64,000 nt of DNA from Paenibacillus sp. FSL R7-0345. GTDB lineage: Bacteria; Bacillota; Bacilli; Paenibacillales; Paenibacillaceae. Location: contig NZ_CP152002.1 in assembly GCF_038595055.1 (NCBI RefSeq), forward strand, positions 4,756,501 to 4,820,500, written 5' to 3'. Position numbers and translations under genes: made by a program. Positions 24,789 through 33,043 of the stretch are shown piece after piece; within the stretch, counting starts at the first letter, position 1, and each line of letters opens with the position of its first letter. A model generated the notes under the pieces. It had not been told where the DNA came from, made no database searches, and saw only the letters and a program-made list of their open reading frames with translations.

Positions 24789-25412
24789 TTAGCCGCGGGC
24801 TTTGCCCGCCGCCTGGCGTCTGCGGAAAAACAGGACTCCCAGGACAAGAATTCCTGCGGCAAGGACAACATAGACAACGTTAGAATAAGTGTCCATATAA
24901 CCGGCGATATCTTCCCATGACTCGCCCAGCGCCGCGCCAAGCAGGATAAGCAGCGTATTCCAGCCCAGGGTACCGATGGTGGTGAACAGCATGAACTGGC
25001 CGAACTTCATCCCGGACATCCCGGCCGGAATGGAGATCAGGCTGCGCACCAGCGGAATCATCCGGCAGAACAGCACCGTCCAGTAGCCGTATTTGTCAAA
25101 CCAGGCATCTGCGCGGCGGATATCCTTGGCACTGATCCGCAGCCAGCCGCCCCAGCGCTCGACAATCCTTTCCAGCCTGCTCACATCCAGCATCCGGCCT
25201 ACCCAGTACAGCACGACAGCCCCAAGCAGTGAACCGATGGTTGCGGCGATCAGCACACCGGGAATAGTCATATCCGAGGTAGTTGTCATAAATCCGCCAA
25301 ACGGCAGGATAATCTCCGAAGGAATCGGCGGAAAAATGTTCTCAAAGGCAAGCATCAGCAAAATACCGAGATAGCCGAACTGCTCCATAAAATCAGTAAT
25401 CCAGGTTTCCAT
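24789..25412 (-). CDS. DedA-family membrane protein, possible undecaprenyl phosphate flippase
   Basis: A 207-residue DedA protein. Typical segments are ENIFPPIPSEIILPFGGFM with the acidic Glu and double-Pro re-entrant helix, IGSLLGAVVLYWVGRMLD, and FCRMIPLVRSLISIPAGMSGM with essential Arg residues. DedA proteins such as UptA return undecaprenyl phosphate across the membrane; being directly followed by uppP makes that role likely here, since UppP produces that lipid on the outer face. GGAGGAC-like sequence precedes the ATG. Confidence 0.9.
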   Translation of the reverse strand: METWITDFMEQFGYLGILLMLAFENIFPPIPSEIILPFGGFMTTTSDMTIPGVLIAATIGSLLGAVVLYWVGRMLDVSRLERIVERWGGWLRISAKDIRRADAWFDKYGYWTVLFCRMIPLVRSLISIPAGMSGMKFGQFMLFTTIGTLGWNTLLILLGAALGESWEDIAGYMDTYSNVVYVVLAAGILVLGVLFFRRRQAAGKARG

Positions 25413-25428
25413 TGTTAGTCCTCCGCAT

Positions 25429-27378
25429 TCAGATCAGATTTTTTTTGAGATTGCGCAGATAACGGCCGCGGATCAGGAAGAAGTACAGACCCTGTGCAGC
25501 CAGATAGCCGGCCAGCACCGCACCGGTCTCGGCAGCAATGGACAGGTAGAACAGCCGCTGCAGGGCGATAAAAGCAAACAGGCTGTGGAGAATAGCCAAT
25601 CCGGAAGGTATAAAAAACATCAGTGCCAGCTGCAGCGTAACGGTGCGGTCAAGCTCCTTGTCGGTCAGCCCCATTTTAGACAAGGTGGAATACTGCTGCC
25701 GGTCATGATCAAGATCCGTATACAGCCGGAAATATAAGAAGCTGCCTGCGGCAATGAAGAAGACAGTGCCAACCAGCAGGGAAGCGAACAGCATCGTACT
25801 GTACAGAATTTTCTGGATTTCAAACAGTGTACCGCTGACAACTACCGCATAAGGGGCATCGCTCTCATAGGCCACTTTCCCTTTGCCGCTGAGTGTCCGG
25901 GCAATGCCTGCAGTCTGCGGAAAATCATCAACGTAAAAGCCTGTATAGCGGTCTGTGTGCACCGGGATAACGGCCTGAAACAGGCTGTCACTGACAACAA
26001 TACCGCTGAAATCTCCCCCGTCCCTGCCGTCCAGCTCAGGCAGCAGATATTCGGTGATGGGAACATGTCCGGTGTAGCCGGCCTCCTCAATCTTCATTCC
26101 CTGCTCCAGGGTATATACCGTCTTGACCCGGCTGGAGGTTAAGCTGCGGTCACGCTGCGAGCCGATCATCACCAGCCCTGCGCTGCCCTGGGGCTGCTGC
26201 TCGCCGGAGGTGAAGCCTGCCTTCTCCAAAGCCTGCATGTAGTCGCTGTAAGCTATCAGCGGAAGCTGTTTCGTCTGGTCAGGTCCTGTCTGTGAGACGA
26301 CTTCGGCATATTTCACGGGGAGGGTTAGGGTCTCGTAGGGCAGCCCGAGGCGCTTCAGCTCGCTGCGGATTCCCTGCAGATCATGCTCAGCCTTATCTTC
26401 CCTCTGGTTGGCCTTGGCTACATAGCCTACAGCCGCCGGATAATCCAGCTTCAGCTCTTTGGACAGGGTATGGATGGAGGCAAATACACCTACAGAGGTA
26501 AAGGATACCGCCGACACAATCGTAACCATAAAAAACATCCGCCCGTTAGCCCTCCAGCGGTGGGACAGGCCCGACAGCATAATCAGATTCGTCTTATGCC
26601 AATAGAACCGTCGCACGTTTCGCAGAACCGCTGCGATATACAGGCTCAGCTGCGTATAAAAGAGATAGGTACCTGCAACAGTAACGGCGACCACCGGGAA
26701 CATGACCACTTCCACCGAGGCGGCTGAGGCAGAAGCCGCAAAGGCATATCCGCCCAGCAGCAACAGCGCAGAGGCGGCAGCCCCAAACAGGGATACACGC
26801 GGCGCCTGTTCCCTCCGCTGTCCGCTCTGGAACAGGCCTCGCGGTGAATCCTGACCGATCAGCACGAAGGTGCACAGCGAGATTAGGACAAACAGCAGGG
26901 CGAAGCTGCTGACAGTCAGTACAGGCGCCTGCCAGGAGAAATAGAATGGCAGCGGTCCGATGCCGAGGAAGCCTGCCCCGATCATCAGAAACAGCTTGCC
27001 GAGCAGCATTCCCAGCAGGGTTCCGCTCAGGATGGCCGAGCCGCCGATCATCATATTTTCCAGGAAGACCATTTTGTTAAGCTGGCCCTTGGTCATTCCA
27101 TGCATTAACAGGATGCCAAACTCCAGCTTGCGTGACTGCAAAAAGGAGCCGACAGACACCAGAACGAACAGCGAGGAGAATACATAGATGATCCCCTCCG
27201 CCGCCAGCATCGTGCTCGCCGCAGTCCCGAGAATCAGATCACCGGAAATGGCCGGATGAAATACAAACAGCGCACAAAGGAAAAATACCATTACCGAAAA
27301 GGAGCTGCAGACAAAATAGGCGGCATACTTGCGTTTGTTACGGGTAACGTTCCTATAAGCGAACTGGCGAAAGGTCAT
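25429..27378 (-). CDS. Bce-type ABC transporter permease (FtsX family)
   Basis: A 649-residue BceB-like permease: ten hydrophobic segments, with a large extracellular domain of about 200 residues (about 305-520) between helices 7 and 8, the hallmark of peptide-sensing Bce transporters. The start MTFRQFAYRNVTRNK has GGGAGGAG upstream; the open frame extends 38 codons further but only inside the ATPase gene. It overlaps the ATPase gene by 26 bases. Such transporters free lipid II-cycle intermediates from antibiotics such as bacitracin and also signal to their kinase. The matching kinase and regulator are found 3 kb away. Confidence 0.92.
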   Translation of the reverse strand: MTFRQFAYRNVTRNKRKYAAYFVCSSFSVMVFFLCALFVFHPAISGDLILGTAASTMLAAEGIIYVFSSLFVLVSVGSFLQSRKLEFGILLMHGMTKGQLNKMVFLENMMIGGSAILSGTLLGMLLGKLFLMIGAGFLGIGPLPFYFSWQAPVLTVSSFALLFVLISLCTFVLIGQDSPRGLFQSGQRREQAPRVSLFGAAASALLLLGGYAFAASASAASVEVVMFPVVAVTVAGTYLFYTQLSLYIAAVLRNVRRFYWHKTNLIMLSGLSHRWRANGRMFFMVTIVSAVSFTSVGVFASIHTLSKELKLDYPAAVGYVAKANQREDKAEHDLQGIRSELKRLGLPYETLTLPVKYAEVVSQTGPDQTKQLPLIAYSDYMQALEKAGFTSGEQQPQGSAGLVMIGSQRDRSLTSSRVKTVYTLEQGMKIEEAGYTGHVPITEYLLPELDGRDGGDFSGIVVSDSLFQAVIPVHTDRYTGFYVDDFPQTAGIARTLSGKGKVAYESDAPYAVVVSGTLFEIQKILYSTMLFASLLVGTVFFIAAGSFLYFRLYTDLDHDRQQYSTLSKMGLTDKELDRTVTLQLALMFFIPSGLAILHSLFAFIALQRLFYLSIAAETGAVLAGYLAAQGLYFFLIRGRYLRNLKKNLI

Positions 27379-28123
27379 GGGAAGCTCCTCCCAGCAGCGA
27401 CAGCATATCGATGATATTCTGGAAAAAGGCCGCCCTGCTGCTTCCCCGGTACATCTCATTGTAGAAGCGTCCGTCTTTGATAAAAATGACACGATGGCAG
27501 AAGCTCGCTGCTACGGCATCATGGGTAACCATCAGCACGGTGGCTCCTTCGGCCTCGTTCACCTCGGCCAGCAGACCCATGACTTCGCCGGCCGTTTTGG
27601 AATCGAGGCTGCCTGTGGGCTCATCGGCCAGAATCAGCGACGGACGGTGAATCATCGCCCGGGCAATTGCAACGCGCTGCATCTGGCCGCCGGAGATCTC
27701 GTACGTCCGCTTGGCCAGCAGCTGCATGATCTCAAGCCTGGATGCCACTTCCTGCAGCCGGCGTTCCATTTCTGCTACCGGAACACCGGCCAGAGTGAGC
27801 GGAAGCACGATGTTCTCCTGCACGGTGAGCGTATCCAGCAGGTTGAACTGCTGGAAGACAAAGCCCAGCTCCTTGCGGCGGAAGAGCGCCTTCTCCTTAC
27901 GGCCCAGCAGGTTGGGATCACGCCCGCCGATCATCACTTCACCCGAGGTAGGCTCATCTATGGTGGCAATGACGTTGAGCAGCGTGGTCTTACCGCTGCC
28001 GGAAGGACCCATAATGCCGACGAATTCCCCCTTCTCTACAGCAAAGCGGATGTGATTCAGCGCATGGGTCGACACCTTGCCCTCGTATATTTTGGATAAA
28101 TTGTGTACGTCTAACAGAGGCAA
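27353..28123 (-). CDS. Bce-type ABC transporter ATP-binding protein
   Basis: A 256-residue MacB/BceA-class ATPase: Walker A GPSGSGKTT (about 39-47), Q-loop FVFQQFNLL, signature ISGGQMQRVAIARAM, Walker B LILADEPTGSLD and switch His in MVTHD. It energises the overlapping BceB-type permease. The promoter has TATAAT on the minus strand (28160-28165) without a good -35 and a TTACA-N4-TGTAA operator at 28210-28223, as expected for activation by a BceR-like regulator. Confidence 0.95.
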   Translation of the reverse strand: MPLLDVHNLSKIYEGKVSTHALNHIRFAVEKGEFVGIMGPSGSGKTTLLNVIATIDEPTSGEVMIGGRDPNLLGRKEKALFRRKELGFVFQQFNLLDTLTVQENIVLPLTLAGVPVAEMERRLQEVASRLEIMQLLAKRTYEISGGQMQRVAIARAMIHRPSLILADEPTGSLDSKTAGEVMGLLAEVNEAEGATVLMVTHDAVAASFCHRVIFIKDGRFYNEMYRGSSRAAFFQNIIDMLSLLGGASHDLSPVRL

Positions 28124-28197
28124 TTGCGTCCGCTCCTTCTGTCACTTCGAATTTCTTTCATTATACAAAGTGTTAACACCGCCTACTATTTCTGAAA

Positions 28198-28224
28198 CTT
28201 ACAGTCACCTTACATTATTGTAAG
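28198..28224 (-). promoter_or_regulatory. BceR-type operator upstream of the ABC transporter
   Basis: CTTACATTATTGTAAG (28209-28224) is a perfect match to the TNACA-N4-TGTAA motif known for Bce-type response regulators. A third half-site CTTACA lies one helical turn away (28198-28203). The centre is about 63 bases before the predicted start of the ABC operon. Confidence 0.75.
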
Positions 28225-28234
28225 CAAACAGGGG

Positions 28235-28282
28235 TTGACAGCAGCTGCCGTTCATTCTATATTTATATGCATGAGCATGCAT
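28235..28282 (+). promoter_or_regulatory. namA promoter with operator palindrome
   Basis: TTGACA (28235-28240) and TATATT (28258-28263) are 17 bases apart, a near-consensus promoter. ATGCATG-AG-CATGCAT (28267-28282), perfect 7-base arms, covers the predicted start at about 28270, where a repressor would block transcription. The downstream MarR protein is the obvious candidate. Confidence 0.65.
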
Positions 28283-28354
28283 TTTATTAAATCGATGATT
28301 TGTATTACATAAAGCATGCCAAATTCAGGCACTCTGCCAAGGAGAGATAACCGA

Positions 28355-29392
28355 ATGAAAGATCTGTTCACCCCATATGAGCTCAAGGATTTAAAGCTGA
28401 AAAACCGTGTAGTTCTGCCTCCTATGTGCCAATATTCCGTTACTGCTAAGGACGGGATTGCTACAGACTGGCATTATAACCACTATGTAAGCCGGGCCGT
28501 CGGCGGCACCGGGCTGATTATTATAGAAATGACGGATGTGGAGCCTGACGGCCGCATTACCGATTATGATCTGGGTATCTGGTCAGACGACCATATTCCT
28601 GCGCTGGCCCGTATTGTCGATGCCTGCCATGCCTATGGCGCTAAAGTCGGCATTCAGATCGCCCACGCCGGACGCAAAGCTGAAGATGCAGCTGTTCCTG
28701 TATCCTCTTCCCCGATTCCGTTCGACGAGAAATCCAAAACACCCCGCGAGCTGACCACAGCTGAAGTGAAGGACATGGTCGGCAAATTCCAGGCGGGCGT
28801 AAGACGGGCAGTTCAGGCCGGCTTTGATGTAATCGAGCTGCATGGTGCCCACGGCTACCTGATTCACCAGTTCCATTCTCCGCTGACTAACCGCAGAGCC
28901 GATGAATACGGCCAGGATCTGACCTTGTTCGGCAGAGAAGTAATTGCCGCTGCCAAGCAGGAAATTCCGGCAGGCATGCCGCTCATTATGCGTATCTCGG
29001 CCCAGGAATATGTTGAGGGCGGCTACGGAATTGAAGAAAGCCTTAAGATTGGTGCAGCCTACAAGGAAGCTGGCGCTGACATCTTCCACATCAGTGCCGG
29101 CGGAGAAGGTGCAATTGCCGCTGCGGGCAGACCAGGAACCCACGCCGCGTATCAGGTGCCTCTGGCCCGTGCGTTCAAACAGGAGCTGAATGTTCCTGTC
29201 ATTGCTGTCGGCCGGCTGGATGAGCCCGCCCTTGCTAATGCCGTAATCGGCAATGAGGATGCGGACCTGGTTGCTGTCGGACGCGGAATGCTGCGGAATC
29301 CATACTGGACGCTGGAAGCAGGCGTACAGCTCGGCAAGGCTGCAGGTGTTCCGAAGCAGTATGAATTCGGTTTTCCCCGGAGCAGCCACTAA
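28355..29392 (+). CDS. namA: NADPH dehydrogenase, Old Yellow Enzyme family (YqjM type)
   Basis: A 345-residue FMN enzyme that reduces activated C=C bonds of enones and other electrophiles with NADPH. YqjM signatures are LKLKNRVVLPPMCQYSV (catalytic Cys), IQIAHAGRKA, and ELHGAHGYLIHQFHSPLTN with the two substrate-binding His; VGRGMLRNPYW closes the barrel. AAGGAGAG is 9 bases before the ATG at 28355. A MarR regulator follows after 137 bases. The setting suggests electrophile or oxidative stress response; the gene separates the Bce transporter from its two-component system. Confidence 0.95.
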   Translation: MKDLFTPYELKDLKLKNRVVLPPMCQYSVTAKDGIATDWHYNHYVSRAVGGTGLIIIEMTDVEPDGRITDYDLGIWSDDHIPALARIVDACHAYGAKVGIQIAHAGRKAEDAAVPVSSSPIPFDEKSKTPRELTTAEVKDMVGKFQAGVRRAVQAGFDVIELHGAHGYLIHQFHSPLTNRRADEYGQDLTLFGREVIAAAKQEIPAGMPLIMRISAQEYVEGGYGIEESLKIGAAYKEAGADIFHISAGGEGAIAAAGRPGTHAAYQVPLARAFKQELNVPVIAVGRLDEPALANAVIGNEDADLVAVGRGMLRNPYWTLEAGVQLGKAAGVPKQYEFGFPRSSH

Positions 29393-29470
29393 GCACTGAC
29401 CCGGATATTCCGGAATTATGCAAAATTATTACAGTACGGCTTCTTTTCTCGCAACCTGCAGCGCGGTAAT

Positions 29471-29478
29471 GGTATAAT
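29471..29478 (+). promoter_or_regulatory. Extended -10 promoter of the marR gene
   Basis: TGGTATAAT (the TATAAT is 29473-29478) forms an extended -10 about 52 bases before the ATG; no clear -35 is present. Confidence 0.5.
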
Positions 29479-29529
29479 GGACCATATTTCATTTCATGTG
29501 CCGGCATGCACCGGGAGAGGACTTATCAG

Positions 29530-29967
29530 ATGAAGAATAATCCGGAGAATGACCTGATAGCCAGCTGGCTGTCGCTGACTCATATACAGATGAATGTTGC
29601 CAATGAGCTGGAAGCGCGGCTTCAGGAGAATTACCAGCTGTCGCTCAAGGAATTTTACCTGCTGCTCTTTCTGTCTGAAGCCCCTGAGAAGAAGCTGCGG
29701 CTGCAGCAGCTTGAAGCGATGGTCGGCCTCAGCCAGAGTGCGGTCTCCCGGCTGGTCAGCCGGTTCGAAGCCAAGGGCTGCGGCGCGCTGGAGCGCAAGT
29801 CCTGCGACAGCGACCGCAGAAGCATCTACACCTCGCTGACAGAGATCGGACAGAGCAAGGTGGACCGGGCGCGGGTAACCGTTAGCGAAGTACTGGCCGA
29901 AGCTTTTCCGTTCAGTGAAGCTGCAGAGCTGCTGAAGCAGCTTGCACGCCTGGGGCGGCAGCAGTAG
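29530..29967 (+). CDS. MarR-family transcriptional regulator
   Basis: A 145-residue MarR protein: dimer helix LIASWLSLTHIQMNVANELEARL, HTH LRLQQLEAMVGLSQSAVSRLVSRFEAKG and wing ERKSCDSDRRSIYTSLTEIG. Two cysteines (in GCGALERKSCDS) lie in or near the recognition helix and wing and could sense electrophiles. Start at the ATG at 29530 (GGGAGAGG 9 bases before), not the upstream ATG at 29506. It lies just behind namA and may repress it through the palindrome at the namA start. A strong terminator follows. Confidence 0.9.
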   Translation: MKNNPENDLIASWLSLTHIQMNVANELEARLQENYQLSLKEFYLLLFLSEAPEKKLRLQQLEAMVGLSQSAVSRLVSRFEAKGCGALERKSCDSDRRSIYTSLTEIGQSKVDRARVTVSEVLAEAFPFSEAAELLKQLARLGRQQ

Positions 29968-30001
29968 CCTGCGCTCCCCTGCTGCTCCCCCAGACATGAG
30001 T

Positions 30002-30040
30002 AATACCCCGCTATCCTCAAAGGGATAGCGGGGTATTTTT
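30002..30040 (+). terminator. Terminator of the marR gene
   Basis: A perfect 15-bp stem (30002-30016 with 30023-30037) closes on TCAAAG and runs into T's. Confidence 0.92.
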
Positions 30041-30126
30041 ATGCCCGTTCGGCTGCCAGCTGCAAAGTAACTCATCCGGCCACTCCGGCATACAACGTAC
30101 TAGACAATAAAACCGGAGGTGTAACC

Positions 30127-30411
30127 ATGCTCTTCGCGCTGATGCAGCTGCTTGGCGGCATTATTCTGTCTGTGGGCTGGATTCCGCAGATTATTCAGAT
30201 GATAAGAACAAAATCGGTTAACGACCTCAATCTGAAAGCCTATCTGCTGATGCTGCTGGGCATCGGGCTGATGGAGGCTTATGCGGTGAACCTGGCTGCT
30301 GACGGGACAGGGCTGGCTTTTCTCGTTACAAATACATTATCGCTTACCGTAGTTTCTACTGTGGTGCTCCTGATCCTGCATTACCGGGGGCCGCAGCGCC
30401 CGCGAAAATAA
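30127..30411 (+). CDS. SemiSWEET-type PQ-loop sugar transporter
   Basis: A 94-residue three-helix membrane protein. Helix 1 holds the PQ motif GWIPQIIQMIRTKSVNDLNLKAYLLM, helix 2 LGIGLMEAYAVNL, helix 3 TNTLSLTVVSTVVLLILHY. Half-size SWEETs dimerise to move sugars. Gene start with ACCGGAGG 6 bases upstream. Its last 56 bases overlap the end of the convergent histidine kinase gene. Confidence 0.85.
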   Translation: MLFALMQLLGGIILSVGWIPQIIQMIRTKSVNDLNLKAYLLMLLGIGLMEAYAVNLAADGTGLAFLVTNTLSLTVVSTVVLLILHYRGPQRPRK

Positions 30412-31375
30412 TCCGCACCGCCGTCCCCTTGCCGACCTCCGAGGAAATTTCCACCTCATGTCCCAGCTTGCCGCAGATCTGCTTCACCAGGTACAGGCCC
30501 ATCCCTGTCGATTCCTGAAACGTGCGCCCGTTGACACCGGTAAAATACGGATCGAACACCCGCGGCAGGTCACCGGGCGGAATGCCCACCCCTTCATCAC
30601 GCACCTCAAGCGTAACCCGCCCATGCTCCTCTATATAACCGTGAAAATGTACCCGTCTGCCCTCCTCCACCGTATACCTGAGCGCGTTGGTAATGAGCTG
30701 CGTCAGTAGAAACCCCAGCCACTTTTCGTCGGAAGTGATGGTTATGCCGCTGTCTACGGTAATTGCCGGAAAAATACGTTTGCGGATAAAAAGCCGCTTC
30801 TGCTCGGAAGTCACACTGCGCAGAACTGCTGCCAGCTCCAGCTGCTCCACATAAAAATCATGCTCGAATGTATCGAGCCGGGCGGTATACAGCACAGTAT
30901 CCAGCCCTTTTTTCAGCCGGTCCAGCTCATCGCCGATCGCCGTAAAAGGCGGACCGTCCTTGTCCTGTATGATCAGATGTATCACGGACAGCGGCGTCTT
31001 CATGCCGTGCACCCACTGGTTGATGAAGTGAATATGCTCCTCCAGCTTGTGGCGGTAGCTGTGCAGATCATTCTGATAGAGCCGGAACTGCCGGGTCAGC
31101 AGCTTGCGCAGGCTGTCAGCCAGCGGCGAGCTTTGGGCCGGTCCCCCTGATTCATTAAGCGAATCCGGCTGGGTCTGCAGCCGTTCATAGAAGGAACGGT
31201 TGGTGAGATAGCGGTAGGCCAGATAAGCCAGCAGCAGGCAGGTGCTGAGCAGCATCGCGTACAGACTTACTTCCACTGCGCTTCCGCCGTCCAGCCGGTA
31301 TATCAGCGTGATGATCAGCAGCTGCGAAAGATAAACTATAATTAACGGCGTCTGTTCCCGTAAAAATAACCTCAC
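30356..31375 (-). CDS. Bce-type intramembrane-sensing histidine kinase
   Basis: A 339-residue kinase of the BceS kind: two membrane helices near the N-terminus (about 12-28 and 36-56) with only a few residues outside, so it cannot sense by itself and relies on the transporter. H-box INQWVHGMKTPLSVIHL (His about 136), N-box QLITNALRYT, G-boxes DEGVGIPPGD and GMGLYLVKQICGKLG. The start is a GTG immediately after the regulator stop (TAGGTG). Its 3' end overlaps the convergent SemiSWEET gene by 56 bases. Its transporter is most likely the Bce-type pair at 25.4-28.1 kb. Confidence 0.93.
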   Translation of the reverse strand: MRLFLREQTPLIIVYLSQLLIITLIYRLDGGSAVEVSLYAMLLSTCLLLAYLAYRYLTNRSFYERLQTQPDSLNESGGPAQSSPLADSLRKLLTRQFRLYQNDLHSYRHKLEEHIHFINQWVHGMKTPLSVIHLIIQDKDGPPFTAIGDELDRLKKGLDTVLYTARLDTFEHDFYVEQLELAAVLRSVTSEQKRLFIRKRIFPAITVDSGITITSDEKWLGFLLTQLITNALRYTVEEGRRVHFHGYIEEHGRVTLEVRDEGVGIPPGDLPRVFDPYFTGVNGRTFQESTGMGLYLVKQICGKLGHEVEISSEVGKGTAVRIIFAGAAAPGNAGSGAPQ

Positions 31376-32074
31376 CTATGCTTCCCCCCAGTCGCCCGAT
31401 AACCGGTAGCCCTGGCCGCGTACGGTCTGAAGGCCGTCCTGGATGTTCAGGACGGCCAGCTTTTTGCGGACCCGGGTGACATAGACATTCAGCGTATTGT
31501 CATCGACAAATACCTGGTCATCCCAGATTTTCTCCAGCAGCCGGTCTCGTGTGACGATGGTGCCGGCTTTTTGCATCAGCTCGCCGAGGATCTTGGCTTC
31601 CGTATGGCTAAGCTCGGTCTTCAGGCTGCCGCGGGACAGAATGAGCCGCTCACCATCCAGCGTCAGCCCGGAAACATTCAAGCCGCGCTCGGTCCCGCCT
31701 GCTGCATAGGAGCCGTAAGCACGGCGGAGATGGCTCTTGATTTTGGCAAACGCAATTTCATAGTCAAATGGCTTGGTGATATAATCATCCGCCCCGTTTT
31801 CCAGTGCCATCACCTGGTCCATCTTTCCTTCGCGGGCGGAGATGAACAGAATCGGACAGGTGGAGATCCCGCGGATCTGGCGGCACCAGTAATAACCGTC
31901 GAACTTGGGCAGATTGACATCCAGCAGCACCAGATGCGGCGCATACTGCTCAAATTGCGCTTTTACGGCCTCGAAATCCTGCACTGCCATTGTCTCATAG
32001 CCGAATTTATGTAAGTAATCCTGAAGCAGGGACACCAGCCCCTGATCGTCCTCGATAATGAAAATTTTGAACAT
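31376..32074 (-). CDS. OmpR-family response regulator (BceR type)
   Basis: A 232-residue regulator: receiver domain with FIIEDD, phosphorylation Asp in LVLLDVNLPKFDGYYW (about 52), Lys in YITKPFDYE, and C-terminal winged helix RDRLLEKIWDDQVFVDDNTLNVYVTRVRKKL. The start MFKIFIIEDD has GGAGGCC upstream; 16 further codons are open but lack a site. It pairs with the kinase that follows without gap and probably binds TTACA-N4-TGTAA before the ABC transporter genes. Confidence 0.95.
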   Translation of the reverse strand: MFKIFIIEDDQGLVSLLQDYLHKFGYETMAVQDFEAVKAQFEQYAPHLVLLDVNLPKFDGYYWCRQIRGISTCPILFISAREGKMDQVMALENGADDYITKPFDYEIAFAKIKSHLRRAYGSYAAGGTERGLNVSGLTLDGERLILSRGSLKTELSHTEAKILGELMQKAGTIVTRDRLLEKIWDDQVFVDDNTLNVYVTRVRKKLAVLNIQDGLQTVRGQGYRLSGDWGEA

Positions 32075-32200
32075 AGGAGGCCTCCGGTCGCAGCCTTGGC
32101 TTAGTCCAAGGGCTTTGCCCATAATATATACAGTCCCGGCAGGCTAGTCAAATATGGGATATACTATTTAAGAGATTTTTAAAATGTCAGGGGGCTTCAG

Positions 32201-32935
32201 ATGAAAGAGAATAAATATGATAATGCCGTTTTCTTTGAAAAATACAGTGCAATGCCCCGCTCCGTCGGAGGCCTGGAGTCAGCAGGTGAATGGCAGACCT
32301 TCCGCTCTCTGCTGCCTGTTTTGGATGGTAAGAAGGTACTAGACCTCGGCTGCGGATTCGGCTGGCACTGCCGGTATGCGCGTGAGCAGGGGGCGGCTTC
32401 CGTTACCGGCATTGACCTCTCAGATAATATGCTGCAGCGGGCCAGGGAGATGACTAATGATCCGCTGATCGAATATATACAAATGCCGATAGAGGATATC
32501 TCATTTGGTGAAGGTGAGTTCGATACGGTCATCAGCTCGCTGGCCATTCATTATGTGGAGCAGTTCGGTGACCTGTGCAGGCGTGTGAATGATTGCCTGA
32601 AAAACGGCGGACAGTTTGTGCTATCTGTGGAGCATCCTGTCTTTACAGCATTGGCAGCCCAAGACTGGCACTATAGCCAAAGCGGCGAAAAGCTGCATTG
32701 GCCGGTAGATGGTTATCATCTCGAAGGTGCGCGCACCGCCAGATTTCTTGGAGAGAATGTGGTAAAATATCATCGCACATTGTCCACCTATTTAAACGTG
32801 CTGCTGGAGTCCGGCTTTACGCTTGCCAAGATCTCCGAGCTGCAGCCCACCACAGAGATGCTGGAACAGGATCCGGCATGGCATGAGGAAGTACGCCGGC
32901 CGATGTTTCTGCTGCTGTCTGTTTTTAAAGCATAA
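32201..32935 (+). CDS. Class I SAM-dependent methyltransferase
   Basis: A 244-residue methyltransferase: motif I VLDLGCGFGWHCRYA (about 46-60), acidic motif II GIDLSDNML, motif III EFDTVISSLAIHYVE. The HPVFTALAAQDW region and C-terminal helix bundle resemble small-molecule (Methyltransf_11) enzymes. No neighbour suggests a substrate. AGGGGGC is 6 bases before the ATG. Confidence 0.9.
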   Translation: MKENKYDNAVFFEKYSAMPRSVGGLESAGEWQTFRSLLPVLDGKKVLDLGCGFGWHCRYAREQGAASVTGIDLSDNMLQRAREMTNDPLIEYIQMPIEDISFGEGEFDTVISSLAIHYVEQFGDLCRRVNDCLKNGGQFVLSVEHPVFTALAAQDWHYSQSGEKLHWPVDGYHLEGARTARFLGENVVKYHRTLSTYLNVLLESGFTLAKISELQPTTEMLEQDPAWHEEVRRPMFLLLSVFKA

Positions 32936-32968
32936 ATGCCATCTTGTTGCTTATTGGCCAGACTACCA

Positions 32969-33012
32969 CCAAAAACAGCCGTACCTCCGGTCAACCCCGC
33001 GGTACGGCTGTT
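32969..33012. terminator. Terminator between methyltransferase and AIM24-like genes
   Basis: A perfect 12-bp stem AACAGCCGTACC/GGTACGGCTGTT (32974-32985 with 33001-33012) closes on 15 bases. A run of T follows on the minus strand, so it mainly ends the AIM24-like gene. Confidence 0.8.
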
Positions 33013-33043
33013 CTGTGTGTTAGATGTTGTTACTTCGCGCTGC

